A stretch of 64,000 bases of DNA, taken from DATEKX01 sp963726785. Its GTDB lineage: Bacteria > Acidobacteriota > Blastocatellia > UBA7656. The DNA is taken from positions 930,001 to 994,000 of the forward strand of contig CAVSDJ010000007.1 in the NCBI GenBank assembly GCA_963726785.1. Direction: 5' to 3'. Both the position numbers and the translations under genes were made by a program. This document shows, one piece after another, positions 26,808-36,685 of the stretch (positions are counted from its first letter, which is position 1; each line of letters begins with the position of its first letter). A model generated the notes under the pieces. That model searched no databases. It worked only from the letters and a program-made list of their open reading frames with translations, and had not been told where the DNA came from.

Positions 26808-28142
26808 ATGCGTGTCAAGCTCTTTACTTTTGCCCTCGTGTTCTCTCTAGTCAGCACAGGTTTTGCAACTAACAAAATCTCTTTAAGCTCGTTTGCGCGC
26901 AAAGCCGCTTCTGCCAATTCATCGGAATCCGCAGAAGCAATCAATGCATTGCGCGCGGAAGGCGCACCCGGTCTTGAAGCATTCCTGAACGAGTACGCCG
27001 CCGAACTGAACTACAGGCGACTTGAATTGGCCGGAACGAAGCCGCAAGCCGCAAGCCCATCGTGGCAGCTTATCAGCACGGCGCTCGATCAGATTTGCCA
27101 GCAACGCGATTGCTACGCTTCAGAGTTGTACTGGCATACAGATTTGGAGAAGGCGAAAGCTGCTGCGCGAGCAAGCGGAAAGCCCATACTTTCGCTCAGG
27201 CTTTTAGGCAAGCTCGACGAAGAACTCAGTTGCGCAAACAGCCGCTTCTTTCGAATAACGCTCTACGCGAACGAACAAGTGTCGAGGCTTTTGCGCGAGC
27301 GATTTATCCTTCACTGGCAATCTGTGCGGCCCGTTCCGAAAGTCACAATTGATTTCGGTGATGGCAGAAAGCTTGAGCGCACGCTTACGGGCAACAGTAT
27401 TCACTATGTTTTAGACAGCGACGCGCGGCCCCTTGATGCGCTGCCCGGACTGTACGGCCCCGGAGCTTTCTTGCGCGAGCTTACGCGCGCCGAAGCATTG
27501 CTATCTCAATGTCACGAGGCGAAGACGACCCAGGAGCGCGCGGCACTGTTGCGTCAGTATCACAGCGCTCGCGTCAAAGAGCTTGATAACGCATGGGCAG
27601 CCGACATCTCTAGAGCCAGAATAGCTAACCCTCCGTCGAGGAACGTAGCAAATGCGAATGAAGAAACAGCGAAGCCGCCACGCGCGGAAGTAGCCGCTCT
27701 CGCGGCACGCACCAAGGTAGTAATCGCCGAGCGCCCTGTGCTTCGCGGTATCTCGACAGATCCGAAATTGCTCGACCCGAAAGTCGAAGACGCAGCGTGG
27801 GCAAAGATCGCAGCGCTTCATCTTGAAGATGCGCGACTTGATGCATCGAGTCGCGCATTGATGCGCGCCAAGAGCCTGAGCCGATACACGACTCCTGATT
27901 CGCTCAACCGCGCAGTGAGCGATTTCGAGCGCGTCATAGCAGAAGACACTGTGCGCAACGAATACATGATGCGCCGTCAGATTCACGAATGGTTTGCTGG
28001 CTCAGTTGTGACGGATGATGTTGCTGCATTGAATGAGAAGGTGTACGCGGAATTGTTTCTCACACCTTCATCGGACAAGTGGCTGGGGCTTTTTCCCCAA
28101 GAGAGTTACACAGGCATAGAAAACGACGGCATTCGCAAATAA
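26808..28142 (+). CDS. secreted protein with thioredoxin-like segment, function unknown
   Basis: A 444-residue protein with a signal peptide (FTFALVFSLVSTGFA). Residues about 110-230 contain a thioredoxin-fold-like core: YWHTDLEKAKAAARASGKP followed by ILSLRLLG, a single cysteine in ELSCANSRFF instead of a CxxC pair, and a strand pair around SIHYVLDSDARPLDALPG, a layout seen in thioredoxin-like proteins that lack the classical site. The C-terminal third is helical with charged segments. I do not recognise a named family. AGGAAGG lies before the ATG. It converges on the TonB receptor gene with a palindromic repeat between them. Confidence 0.7.
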   Translation: MRVKLFTFALVFSLVSTGFATNKISLSSFARKAASANSSESAEAINALRAEGAPGLEAFLNEYAAELNYRRLELAGTKPQAASPSWQLISTALDQICQQRDCYASELYWHTDLEKAKAAARASGKPILSLRLLGKLDEELSCANSRFFRITLYANEQVSRLLRERFILHWQSVRPVPKVTIDFGDGRKLERTLTGNSIHYVLDSDARPLDALPGLYGPGAFLRELTRAEALLSQCHEAKTTQERAALLRQYHSARVKELDNAWAADISRARIANPPSRNVANANEETAKPPRAEVAALAARTKVVIAERPVLRGISTDPKLLDPKVEDAAWAKIAALHLEDARLDASSRALMRAKSLSRYTTPDSLNRAVSDFERVIAEDTVRNEYMMRRQIHEWFAGSVVTDDVAALNEKVYAELFLTPSSDKWLGLFPQESYTGIENDGIRK

Positions 28143-28146
28143 ACAA

Positions 28147-28233
28147 CAGTAGCCCGACCGTAAGGGAGGGCGAAAGTCTGCGCCCTTGCTTACGCGCGGG
28201 CTACTGCCGCCATCCTTCACGGTCGGGCTATTA
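28147..28233. repeat. TAGCCCGACCGT-type palindromic repeat cluster
   Basis: Three related units of the form TAGCCCGACCGTAAGGGAGGGC lie here, one forward and two reversed, giving a stem of about 24 positions with several mismatches. It fills the entire 92-base gap between two convergent genes and probably works as a bidirectional terminator. The units resemble dispersed palindromic repeats. Confidence 0.75.
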
Positions 28234-28234
28234 A

Positions 28235-31200
28235 TTAGAACCGAATCTTCAAGCCGAACTGAATATTGCGCGGCCCGCCTGTTCCGATCACAGGGTTGGC
28301 TCCGGCCACGTCCGGCGTCGCTGTAACAAGGCCGAATGTGTCCAGAATTCCCAGATCGTTGTTGAACAGGATGGCCGGGTTTGCGAAGTTCGGGTGATTC
28401 AAAATGTTGAAGAACTCAGCGCGCAACTGAACGCTGAAACGCTCGGTCGCCTTCCAGGTCTTCACAAGCGAAAAGTCCCAGTTCTTGAGACTCGGCCCGC
28501 GAAATATGTTGCGCCCCGCGTTCCCGAAATTCCCGAATGCAGGCTGCGATAAAACCTGCTCGACCGGAACCGGGCCAGAGGTCGAGAAGTTCGGTATCGA
28601 ACTCGGATTGCCTATCACGTTCCAACGGTCGCTGAATTCGCCTGTCAGGCTCGTGTCGTTTTCAAAATCAACGCCGCTGAACGGCGTGCCGCCTTGAAGC
28701 GTCACGATTGAATTCACTTGCCAGCCTTCCAGCAACTGCGCCCACGATTTGATCCCCGGCAGAGCGTAGGTCAAAGAGAGCGTGAAGCGATGGCGAATGT
28801 CCAGGTCGCTCGACGCGCGCTCAAGGTCAGGGCGTCCGCTGTCTTGCGGCTGGGCCGCGCGGTGCAGCGAAACGAAATCAATCGCGTGCGCCCAGGTGTA
28901 ACCCATCACGAAATCCAATCCATTCCATGCTCGCTGTGTCAGGGTTGTTTGCAGTCCGTGATAGTTCGATCTATATCCGTTCTCAAGAAAGTTTATGTAA
29001 CCCAGGAACGGGAATTTCGAGTTGAACGGGCGACCTGTCTGTTCGCTACCGTCGTCGGCAGCAGGCACGACCTGATTGATGTTGCGTATGTTGTAGAGCT
29101 TGACTCCGTGATTGCCGACGTAGCCTACCTGTATGGAAGCCTTCGACCAGAGGGCCTGCTGAACGTTTAAGCTCCATTGAATCACGTAGGGCGTGCGCAG
29201 ATCGTTTTTGACGCCCAGGATGTCGCACGGTGTGCCGCCCTGGTCAGGGTCGCAATTCGCCTGCACGTTGAATATCGGCCCGGCTACGGACCAGTTCAAA
29301 TTTCTCTGCGTGGTCGCAGCGCCGACGATGGTTCCCGCTATGTTTGAACCAATAGCCCCGGTCGGTATCACGTTGATGCCGGGCGTGGTCGCGTTGTTGA
29401 CTCCGTTCTGCCCTAAGAACACGGCCAGTATCGGAATCTCGTAGGTGATGCCCGCGCCCGCGCGAAACACAGTGTTACCCTTCTCCCAAGGGTCCCAGAC
29501 GATGCCTATGCGCGGAGCGAAATTATTGTGGTCGCCTTTATACGGCGCATCTATGTTGACGCCAACCTGTTGAAGCCCGACCGACGGGTCGAAGTTGCCC
29601 AGCAGATCATCCTTCTCTTTGATGACGCCGTTGAGGTCGTAACGCACGCCGACGTTCAGCGTCAGGTTGCGCTTCACACGCCAGTCATCCTGAATGAAAG
29701 CGCCAAACGAATTCATGGTCACGAATCGCCTGGAACTGCCCACGAATATGTCGCCGCGAGATGGAGCGCCCGCAAGAAAATCTTCGAGCGGCGTGCTGCC
29801 GTCGAATGCCCCGTCACCCTCAAACCGCACGCGCCCCTTGCCGCGACGGTTGCGGAGATTGTCCGTCGAGCCGTGACGGATTTCGCCGCCGAAACGGAAA
29901 GCGTGATTCCCGCGAATGTAAGAAACGTTATCAACGAATTGAAACGTCTTATTGGGAGTCGTAAGCAGCGGCCAGCCGCTGTTGCCTCCAAGTTGATTGA
30001 AGCCTGAGATGTCTATGGTCGGCATTCCGAAATTTACAGGGTCCGTAACGCCTGTGTTGATGCCGTAAGTTTGAACAGGGTCGAGCGCGTTGTCTGCGGT
30101 CAGTATCGCCTGCCAGAAACGGTTAAAGCCGAACTTGGCTTCGTTCACCCATCGCACGTTCGGCGTCCATATCCAGTTGACGCCGAAAACCTGCGCGTTG
30201 AGGTCAGAGGTCGAACGCCATTCGGGACGAAGCACGGTTATGTCCTGCTCCGTTTGAAGGCTGTCGCCAAAGAAGTAACGGCCCGTCAGGTTGTTCTTCT
30301 CGTTGATTACATGGTCAACCTTGACGATGAAATTATCCATCCGGTTGAGGTTCGGAAATCCCGAACTGATCTGCGTAGGCCCAGCCGGATTGGTCCCGTC
30401 ATTGCCCGGAAATAGTCCCGGGAAAGACCCGTTGCCGGTGAACGAGCCGGTGCCGATCAGGTTTCTGCTCAGGGCGTTCACCGCTATGCCGCGCGCGCCG
30501 AGCGAAGCAATCGCATCGGGGATGCTGTTTTCGGGGTCTCCGCCCAAAGAGACAGTTGCAGGCGTTGTGACCTGATTCGAGTTGCTGACGAAAGCGCGCA
30601 CGCCTTCATACGCGCCAAAGTAAAAAGTCTTGCCGCGACGGATGGGGCCGCCTACGCTTGCGCCGAATTGATGCTGGCGCAACGCCCTTTGCGGCTCGTC
30701 CTTTGTGTTGAAGAAATTGCGCGCATCGAAAAAGCTGTTGCGCTCGAAGTCATATATGGAGCCGTGAATTTCGTTCGTGCCGGACTTCAATCCGAGGTTG
30801 ACGATAGCGCCGGGCTTCCATCCGTATTCGGCGTTTGGGTGTTCTTGCGCGTTGAATTCCTGTATGGCGTCAATTGGCAAGATAGTGCCGGGAGTCCCCT
30901 GCACGCCTTCTGCGTTGACTACTGTAGTGCCATAGTAAGGGTCGTTGTTGTCTGTGCCGTCAATGATGAAGTTATTATTCTCGGGGCGGTTGCCGTTCGA
31001 GCTTATCGAGAGAAAGCCGCCGCCCGAAGAGCGCTGCACGCCCGGGCGAAGGACTACGAGGTTTTGAAAGTCGCGCCCGTTCAGCGGAAGATCGTTGATC
31101 GCTTTATTCGAGAACGTTCCGCCGAGCGTCGTAGTAGTCGTTTCAATCGCGGGCGGCTCGTTTACCACGGTGACGGATTCCGTTATCTGCCCGGCGGGCA

Positions 31201-31522
31201 AGGCGATATCAATGCGCGCGTCCTTAGCCACTTCGAGCCGAACCTCGGCGCGCTCGACCTTCTTGAAGCCGCTCGCTTCGACGACGATAGAGTAGAGGCC
31301 GGGCGACAGGTTCGGGGCCGCGTAATCGCCTGAATCATTAGTTTCAAGACTGCGAGATACGCCTGTTTCCGTGTTGGTGATTATTACTTTCGCGCCTCTT
31401 ACAACGCCGCCGCTTTCATCTGTCACTGTGCCGAGAATTCGACCTTGATAGGTTTGAGCAAGGCTTGTTGCAGAAAGAGTAAAGATTAAAAGCAGTGAAA
31501 AGAAAACTCGCAAGTGTCTCAT
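28235..31522 (-). CDS. TonB-dependent receptor with carboxypeptidase-like regulatory domain (Oar-like)
   Basis: A 1095-residue outer-membrane protein. A signal peptide (FFSLLLIFTLSATSLA) is followed by a carboxypeptidase-regulatory-like beta-sandwich (about residues 25-115: GRILGTVTDESGGVVRGAKV, LSPGLYSIVVEASGF). Then comes a plug with the typical LPLNGRDFQNLVVLRPG (about 145) and a long beta-barrel ending in an aromatic-terminal strand (FGLKIRF). Proteins of this Oar/Cna-B type are greatly expanded in Acidobacteriota and are thought to import oligosaccharides or siderophore-like ligands or to secrete proteins; the ligand is unknown. SD GGAGG precedes the ATG. It is monocistronic, flanked by two different palindromic repeats. 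Confidence 0.93.
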   Translation of the reverse strand: MRHLRVFFSLLLIFTLSATSLAQTYQGRILGTVTDESGGVVRGAKVIITNTETGVSRSLETNDSGDYAAPNLSPGLYSIVVEASGFKKVERAEVRLEVAKDARIDIALPAGQITESVTVVNEPPAIETTTTTLGGTFSNKAINDLPLNGRDFQNLVVLRPGVQRSSGGGFLSISSNGNRPENNNFIIDGTDNNDPYYGTTVVNAEGVQGTPGTILPIDAIQEFNAQEHPNAEYGWKPGAIVNLGLKSGTNEIHGSIYDFERNSFFDARNFFNTKDEPQRALRQHQFGASVGGPIRRGKTFYFGAYEGVRAFVSNSNQVTTPATVSLGGDPENSIPDAIASLGARGIAVNALSRNLIGTGSFTGNGSFPGLFPGNDGTNPAGPTQISSGFPNLNRMDNFIVKVDHVINEKNNLTGRYFFGDSLQTEQDITVLRPEWRSTSDLNAQVFGVNWIWTPNVRWVNEAKFGFNRFWQAILTADNALDPVQTYGINTGVTDPVNFGMPTIDISGFNQLGGNSGWPLLTTPNKTFQFVDNVSYIRGNHAFRFGGEIRHGSTDNLRNRRGKGRVRFEGDGAFDGSTPLEDFLAGAPSRGDIFVGSSRRFVTMNSFGAFIQDDWRVKRNLTLNVGVRYDLNGVIKEKDDLLGNFDPSVGLQQVGVNIDAPYKGDHNNFAPRIGIVWDPWEKGNTVFRAGAGITYEIPILAVFLGQNGVNNATTPGINVIPTGAIGSNIAGTIVGAATTQRNLNWSVAGPIFNVQANCDPDQGGTPCDILGVKNDLRTPYVIQWSLNVQQALWSKASIQVGYVGNHGVKLYNIRNINQVVPAADDGSEQTGRPFNSKFPFLGYINFLENGYRSNYHGLQTTLTQRAWNGLDFVMGYTWAHAIDFVSLHRAAQPQDSGRPDLERASSDLDIRHRFTLSLTYALPGIKSWAQLLEGWQVNSIVTLQGGTPFSGVDFENDTSLTGEFSDRWNVIGNPSSIPNFSTSGPVPVEQVLSQPAFGNFGNAGRNIFRGPSLKNWDFSLVKTWKATERFSVQLRAEFFNILNHPNFANPAILFNNDLGILDTFGLVTATPDVAGANPVIGTGGPRNIQFGLKIRF

Positions 31523-31614
31523 AGAACCTCCACTGTGCCAATGTGAGTAGGGCGTTGCGGTGACGATACTCTTTGCCGAAGGGCTTTGTCAATCTGCGGC
31601 AGAAGTCATAAAGA

Positions 31615-31710
31615 ATTCACCGCAGAGGCGCAGAGGACGCAGAGATTACGCAGAGAAAAACTATTATTACTCTGCGCCTCCTCTGTGTCCTCTGCGTCTC
31701 TGCGGTGAAT
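31615..31710. repeat. palindromic CGCAGAG-type intergenic repeat, copy 2
   Basis: Begins ATTCACCGCAGAGGCGCAGA and ends with CTCTGCGGTGAAT, with the same CGCAGAG heptamers as the element at 9802-9886. The hairpin ends 6 bases before the stop codon of the LLM oxidoreductase gene on the minus strand. Confidence 0.85.
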
Positions 31711-31715
31711 AGCTT

Positions 31716-32744
31716 TTATACTTGCGCCAATTCAGCCATCGCGCGAATTGATTCAATGTTATTTGCGCCGCAGATGATCGTAGTTACTCCTGCTTCGCGC
31801 CAAACGGCTAGTTGGTCTTTTATTCGCTCGCGCGGGCCGCACAGCGCCACTTCGTCCACTAACTCGTCAGGGACAGCATTGATTGCTTCGTTCTTCTTGC
31901 CCGAAAGATAAAGCTCTTGAATTTTTGCCGCAGCCTCTTCGTAGCCGTAGCGACAGGCCAGATCGTTATAGAAATTCTTACCGCGCGCTCCCATGCCTCC
32001 GATGTAGAGCGCAAGCTGCGGCTTCACCTGCATTCGACACACGTCCACATCATCGCCTACGACTACAGAGACGGTCGGCGCGATGTCGAATTCAGCGAGC
32101 GTATGGCCATCCTTGCGGCGCGCAAATCCTTCGTCGAGCGACGGACGAAAGACATTCACGCGATGAGGCGAAAAGAAAACAGGCAGCCATCCGTCGGCCA
32201 CTTCTGCCGCGAGCGCGACATTTTTAGGGCCGATGGCCGCGAGATAGATTGGAATCTCCGCGCGCAACGGATGAACGATGAGTTTGAGCGGCTTGCCCAA
32301 TCCCGTGCCGCCTTCGACTGGTATATTGTAATACTCGCCCCTGTGCTCAAGCGGGCGTTCGCGCTTCAAGATTGTTCGCACTATCTCGACGTACTCGCGC
32401 GTCCGCGTGAGCAGCTTGCCGTAAACGACGCCGTGCCAGCCTTCGACGACCTGCGGGCCTGATGCTCCGAGGCCGAGAAGGAATCGCCCGCCGGTCAGAA
32501 GATCAACCGTCGCCGCAGTCATCGCAGTCATCGCGGGCGTGCGCGCAGGCATCTGCATGATCGCCGTGCCGACGTTGATGCGCTCTGTTTTTGCCGCAAG
32601 CCACACGAGCGGAGTGACCGCGTCAGACCCGTAAGCTTCAGCCGTCCACAGCGAATGGTAACCGAGCCGCTCCGCTTCCTGGGCGATTGCAATATTGTCG
32701 GAAGGGCCGGAACCCCAGTAGCCGAAATTCAATCCGAGTCGCAT
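31716..32744 (-). CDS. LLM-class flavin/F420-dependent oxidoreductase
   Basis: A 342-residue TIM-barrel oxidoreductase of the luciferase-like monooxygenase class, with the N-terminal GLNFGYWG and the conserved GLGASGPQVVEGWHGV loop typical of the F420-dependent group. The cofactor (FMN or F420) cannot be decided from the sequence; the closest features are those of F420-type enzymes. ATG at 32744 is preferred: it overlaps the stop of the MFS gene by one base and AAGGAGG precedes it, so translation is coupled to that transporter. It may oxidise or reduce a substrate imported by it. A role with the sugar-oxidation genes upstream is only positional. Confidence 0.85.
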   Translation of the reverse strand: MRLGLNFGYWGSGPSDNIAIAQEAERLGYHSLWTAEAYGSDAVTPLVWLAAKTERINVGTAIMQMPARTPAMTAMTAATVDLLTGGRFLLGLGASGPQVVEGWHGVVYGKLLTRTREYVEIVRTILKRERPLEHRGEYYNIPVEGGTGLGKPLKLIVHPLRAEIPIYLAAIGPKNVALAAEVADGWLPVFFSPHRVNVFRPSLDEGFARRKDGHTLAEFDIAPTVSVVVGDDVDVCRMQVKPQLALYIGGMGARGKNFYNDLACRYGYEEAAAKIQELYLSGKKNEAINAVPDELVDEVALCGPRERIKDQLAVWREAGVTTIICGANNIESIRAMAELAQV

Positions 32745-34036
32745 CAAGCCTCCTTAGCCGCTGTTTGCGCTTCGAGCGTGACTTGTTTCTCGACCGCCTT
32801 ATCCTTAAACGTAAGCGCGAATAACAAAGAGATCGCCGCAGCCAGAATGCACGGTATCCACCATATCATCTTCCAATCCTTAACGTCGCCCACGGTAAAC
32901 ACATCAACGATCTTGCCAGCAAGAATCGTCCCAAGCCCTATGCCGACGCCATACGTGATCAGTGCGATAAATCCTTGCGCGCTGGCGCGAATCTCTTTGG
33001 GCGCTTTTCTATCAACATAGATTTGTCCTGTGACGAAGAAGAAATCGAAGCAGACGCCGTGCAAAAGAATGCCAATATAAAGCAAACCCACAGAGCCCAA
33101 AGAACTCACTAGCTGATCCGCTGTTAAACCGGTCATGTTTATAGTTGGATTGTTGCCTGTCGCAAAGAGAGCGTAGCGCACCACCCAGGCCAGCATGCCC
33201 ACGAGCAGCATTTTTTTCACGCCGAGCCGCACGAAAAAAAACGGCATGAGAATCAGGAAAAAGACTTCTGACATCTGCCCCATACTTTGTTTGGCCGCCG
33301 CACCTTGCATTCCAACTTGGTTCAGGAAAAGATTTGTGAAGCTATAGTAAAACGCGAGTGGTATCGATATTAGCAGAGAACATAGCACGAAAATAAGGAA
33401 CGATCTTTCCTTGAGCAATCTGAACGCTTTGACTCCCAGAATCTCGCCTGCGCTGACCTTCTTGCCGACATTTTGCGGCGGCGTATTGGGAAGCGTGAAG
33501 GAGTATAGTCCGAGCAAGATGGAAGAAAACGCAGCCATCTTTATTGGCACTGTGCTTTTTTCAACCTCCGGGTAAAACTTCGACAGGACAAATGTGATAA
33601 CCAGTCCGGCAGCGATCCAGCCAAGCGTTCCCCAAGCGCGCACCTTGGGGAACTCGGCATCAGGGCTTTTCATCTGGTTGAACGACACGGCGTTGACCAG
33701 CGCCAGCGTAGGCATGTAAGTGAGGTTGTAAAGCAAAAAGCCGAATATGATCATCCCGACCGTAGTAACATCAGCCGTCAAATACAAGATGACGCCGCCC
33801 AGCAGATGCAATATGCCCATGATCTTTTGCGAAGCGAAGAACCGGTCGGCAATCATTCCGATAAAAAATGGAGAAACAATGGCCGCGATGTTGTTCATTA
33901 AATATGCATAGCTGATGTCGCTGCCGGAAAAACCAATACTGTTCAGATGAGTTCCTAGAGTCACAGCCCACGATCCCCAGACAAAGAACTGGAGAAACAT
34001 CATGATGCTAAGTCGCCAGTAAGTTTTCGCGTCCAT
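32744..34036 (-). CDS. NupG-like MFS transporter (nucleoside:H+ symporter family)
   Basis: A 430-residue inner-membrane transporter with 12 hydrophobic helices. The N-terminal YWRLSIMMFLQFFVWGSWAV, the loop NNIAAIVSPFFIGMIADRFF and the RAWGTLGWIAAG segment match the nucleoside permease family. Members of this family are also found beside sugar-catabolism genes in Bacteroidota and Acidobacteriota, where they probably carry sugars or oxidised sugars. Here it lies between an LLM oxidoreductase gene and a DUF1080 hydrolase gene, so the cargo may be a sugar or keto-sugar. Its stop overlaps the following start by one base. Confidence 0.85.
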   Translation of the reverse strand: MDAKTYWRLSIMMFLQFFVWGSWAVTLGTHLNSIGFSGSDISYAYLMNNIAAIVSPFFIGMIADRFFASQKIMGILHLLGGVILYLTADVTTVGMIIFGFLLYNLTYMPTLALVNAVSFNQMKSPDAEFPKVRAWGTLGWIAAGLVITFVLSKFYPEVEKSTVPIKMAAFSSILLGLYSFTLPNTPPQNVGKKVSAGEILGVKAFRLLKERSFLIFVLCSLLISIPLAFYYSFTNLFLNQVGMQGAAAKQSMGQMSEVFFLILMPFFFVRLGVKKMLLVGMLAWVVRYALFATGNNPTINMTGLTADQLVSSLGSVGLLYIGILLHGVCFDFFFVTGQIYVDRKAPKEIRASAQGFIALITYGVGIGLGTILAGKIVDVFTVGDVKDWKMIWWIPCILAAAISLLFALTFKDKAVEKQVTLEAQTAAKEA

Positions 34037-34086
34037 TCTTATTCCTCTCTTGTTTGGAATTTTGTGAGTTCGTCTGAACCCGGAAT

Positions 34087-34719
34087 CTACTTAATCTCTC
34101 TGACCCGCACGCGGCGAAACGACACGCGAGAGATGGGGTCGTGATTCTGCAAACCGATATAACCATCAAGCCCGCGAGAGCCGTCGAACTCGTTGACCTT
34201 TTCGCCGTTCAACCGAACGGTGTAGTGCTGACCTACGACTGTTATCTGATAAAGATTCCACTCGCCCGCATTCTTTGAAGCGATCTTCGTCGCCGGATGA
34301 AAGCTGTAGATTGCGCCCGTTTCGTACATCAACCCTTGCTTGTCACAATCGCATATCTGAATTTCGTAGCCGTTGTTTACCGAGTACCTCGGGTCGTCGC
34401 TCTTTTCGGGAAAGCGAACAAAGATGCCTGAGTTGTTGCATTTGTGATTGACCTTCCACTCGATTTCAAGCTCAAAGTTCTTGAACTTTCTATCTTCGTA
34501 ATAGAGCATCCCCATGCCGCCCTTGCTTACCAGCGCGCCGCCTTCAATAATGAACTCGCCCGGCCCGATGTGCCGCCACCCGGCGGTGTCTTTGCCGTTG
34601 AACAGTTCAACCCATTTGCCCTTTTTCTCTTTCTTCTTAGTCCCGCCCGCAATCGCACACGGCGCAACAAGGATGAGAGCAAGCAAAGCGGCTAAGATCA
34701 GCCTTTTTTTGTATAACAT
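34087..34719 (-). CDS. secreted DUF1080 (3-keto-disaccharide hydrolase) protein
   Basis: A 210-residue periplasmic protein with an N-terminal signal (LILAALLALILVAPCAIA) and one DUF1080 beta-sandwich: WVELFNGKDTAGWRHIG, FELEIEWKVNHKCNNSGIF and a conserved acidic EIQICDCD segment, ending VSFRRVRVREIK. DUF1080 enzymes cleave or eliminate the glycosidic bond of 3-keto-glycosides. I chose the ATG at 34719 over a TTG two codons earlier. Two GMC dehydrogenase genes downstream could create such 3-keto substrates, and the isomerase gene and transporter fit the same pathway. Activity here is inferred from family and neighbourhood. Confidence 0.85.
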   Translation of the reverse strand: MLYKKRLILAALLALILVAPCAIAGGTKKKEKKGKWVELFNGKDTAGWRHIGPGEFIIEGGALVSKGGMGMLYYEDRKFKNFELEIEWKVNHKCNNSGIFVRFPEKSDDPRYSVNNGYEIQICDCDKQGLMYETGAIYSFHPATKIASKNAGEWNLYQITVVGQHYTVRLNGEKVNEFDGSRGLDGYIGLQNHDPISRVSFRRVRVREIK

Positions 34720-34770
34720 AATCAACCTTATCTATAATCACACGTTGCTTTTTACGGAAGACGTTTTGGA

Positions 34771-34926
34771 AGTCCCGTAGGGACGACCTGTTTATAGTAT
34801 CGGAATCGCCAACATTTTCCGTAGCTCCGTAGGAGCGACCTACTGATCAATAGGTCGCTCCTACGGAGCTACGAATCAATTGTTTGATTGCTGCTATAGA
34901 CAGGTCGCTCCTACGGAGCTTTTTTC
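34771..34926. repeat. CTCCGTAGGAGCGACCT palindromic repeat array
   Basis: Arms 34821-34842 and 34851-34872 are exact reverse complements over 22 bases. A third, reversed copy is at 34901-34920 followed by TTTTTT, and a degenerate forward copy is at about 34774-34796. It occupies the gap between two minus-strand genes. Confidence 0.85.
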
Positions 34927-34957
34927 TAAAACAGTCTGTCAATTCGCAAATCCGCAA

Positions 34958-36659
34958 TCACAAATTCCCTTTCTTATGCTGGTCAGCGATGTAATCGCAC
35001 GCCCGCACGGTGATTGCCATCATTGTGAGCGTGGGATTCTGGCATCCTTGCGAAACGAAAGCCGCGCCGTCGGTCACAAACAAATTCTTCACGTCCCAGC
35101 TCTGATTGAATTTGTTAAGCACGCTCGTCTTTGGGTCGTTGCCCATGCGCGCTGTGCCGACTTCGTGAATGCACAGACCGGGCGTTGCGCGATACGGGCT
35201 GCTGAAAGCGGTCTCGAATTTGGCTTCGCGCGCCATCTCCTGCAATTGCTCTAAAGCGTCAACCGCCATGGCCTTCTCGTTATCGCCGTGCTCGCATTCG
35301 ACGTGAAGCACAGGGATGCCCCATGCATCTTTCACATCTTTGTTGAGCGTCACGCGATTCTCTTTTCGCGGAAGCATCTCGCCCCACGCGCCTATCCAGA
35401 ACGTCGCGGGAGACTTCGCCTCGCGCACCAGCTTCTTGAAATCCGAGCCAAAGCCGGGGATTGACCTCATAGTCGTAGGAAGCATCCCGCGCGATACGCC
35501 TCCTTGAATGCCGTAACCGCGAATGAATTTCTGCTGGCGCTCGGTGACGTTGCGGAACTTCGGAATGTAGATGCCGTTGGCTCGCCCGTCTTCGTAGTTG
35601 TAAGGATAATTCGCAACCTGCGGCACAAACCCGCCGACAGAAATTTGAAACATGTGATCCATCAAATAATGACCCAACACGCCCGATGAATTACCCAGCC
35701 CTTCAGCGTGCTGTCGAGTCGCGCTGTTCATAAGCAAGCGTGTTGATTCGAGAGTCGAAGCGCACAACACAACGACTTTAGCGAATACTTCATGGGCCTT
35801 CTTCGTGTTTTGATCTATAAAAGCGACCCCTTTGGCTTTGCCCGTGTTGGTGTCAATAATGATATGGCTTGCGACGGCGTTTGGCCTGAGCATCATCCTT
35901 CCGGTCTTCGCCGCTGCGGGCAGCGTCGAGCTGGGGCTGCTGAAGTAGGAACCCGTTGTGCAGCCTCGATCACAGTGTCCGCAATAGTGACACGCCGCGC
36001 GCCCGTTGTGTTTCTGCGTAAGTATTGCCGCGCGACCTATCGTGAGGCGGCGGTCTGTCCACCTTTTTTCAATCGCCTTTTTCAACAGCCATTCGCCGCA
36101 GGTGAATTTCATTCCCGGCAGGAATTTTCCGTCCGGCAGAGTCGGGTAATTTTCATAATTCCCGCTCACGCCGATGAACTGTTCGACGCGGTCGTAATAG
36201 GGCGCAAGCTCAGCTGTAGCTGACGGGCCAGTCATCGCCGTACCCGTCGTGGCTTGCGGCTTTCAACTCGTAATCCGACAGCCTATAGCTCTGGCGGCCC
36301 CACATAATCGAGCGGCCTCCGACGTGGCGGCCTCGAATCCAATCGAAAGGTTTTCTGTCAGCCGTCGTGTATGGGTTGTCAATGTCGTCAACAAAGAATT
36401 GATGGCTGTACTCGTTACAGGCGTAACACTTCGATTGCACGGGCTGGCGTTTGCCGAACACCGTCGCGTTGCCGAGCTGGCCGCGATACTTCATTTCGTA
36501 AGGCCACTTGTGCTCTGTGAAGTCTTTCATCGGGTCGAGCTTGCGGCCCGCTTCCAGCACGATCACGCGCATGCCTTTTTCAGCAAGCTCTTTCGCGGCG
36601 TATCCGCCCGTCGCGCCTGATCCTACGATGATTGCGTCATAAATTTCCTGTTTAGCCAT
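34958..36659 (-). CDS. GMC-family FAD-dependent dehydrogenase 1 (one frameshift)
   Basis: FAD-dependent sugar/alcohol dehydrogenase of about 566 residues after repair. The N-terminal piece carries the dinucleotide site IYDAIIVGSGATGGYAAKEL and the GMC loop GGRSIMWGRQS; the C-terminal piece carries CHYCGHCDRGC, a four-Cys motif expected to bind an iron-sulfur or metal centre, and the closing TDGAAFVSQGCQNPTLTMMA. The frame breaks near 36217: DDWPVSY should continue AELAPYYDRVEQF but carries one extra base. ATG at 36659 is preferred (AGAAGGGG before it). With GMC 2 and DUF1080, a 3-dehydrogenation of glycosides is plausible. The native electron acceptor is not seen. Confidence 0.85.
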
Positions 36660-36685
36660 GATGCCCCTTCTACTCTTTAATAATT

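Noticed and set aside
28147..28233. Repeated units suggesting a small CRISPR array
   Set aside because: Units are in both orientations, diverged and without regular spacers; a palindromic repeat explains them better.
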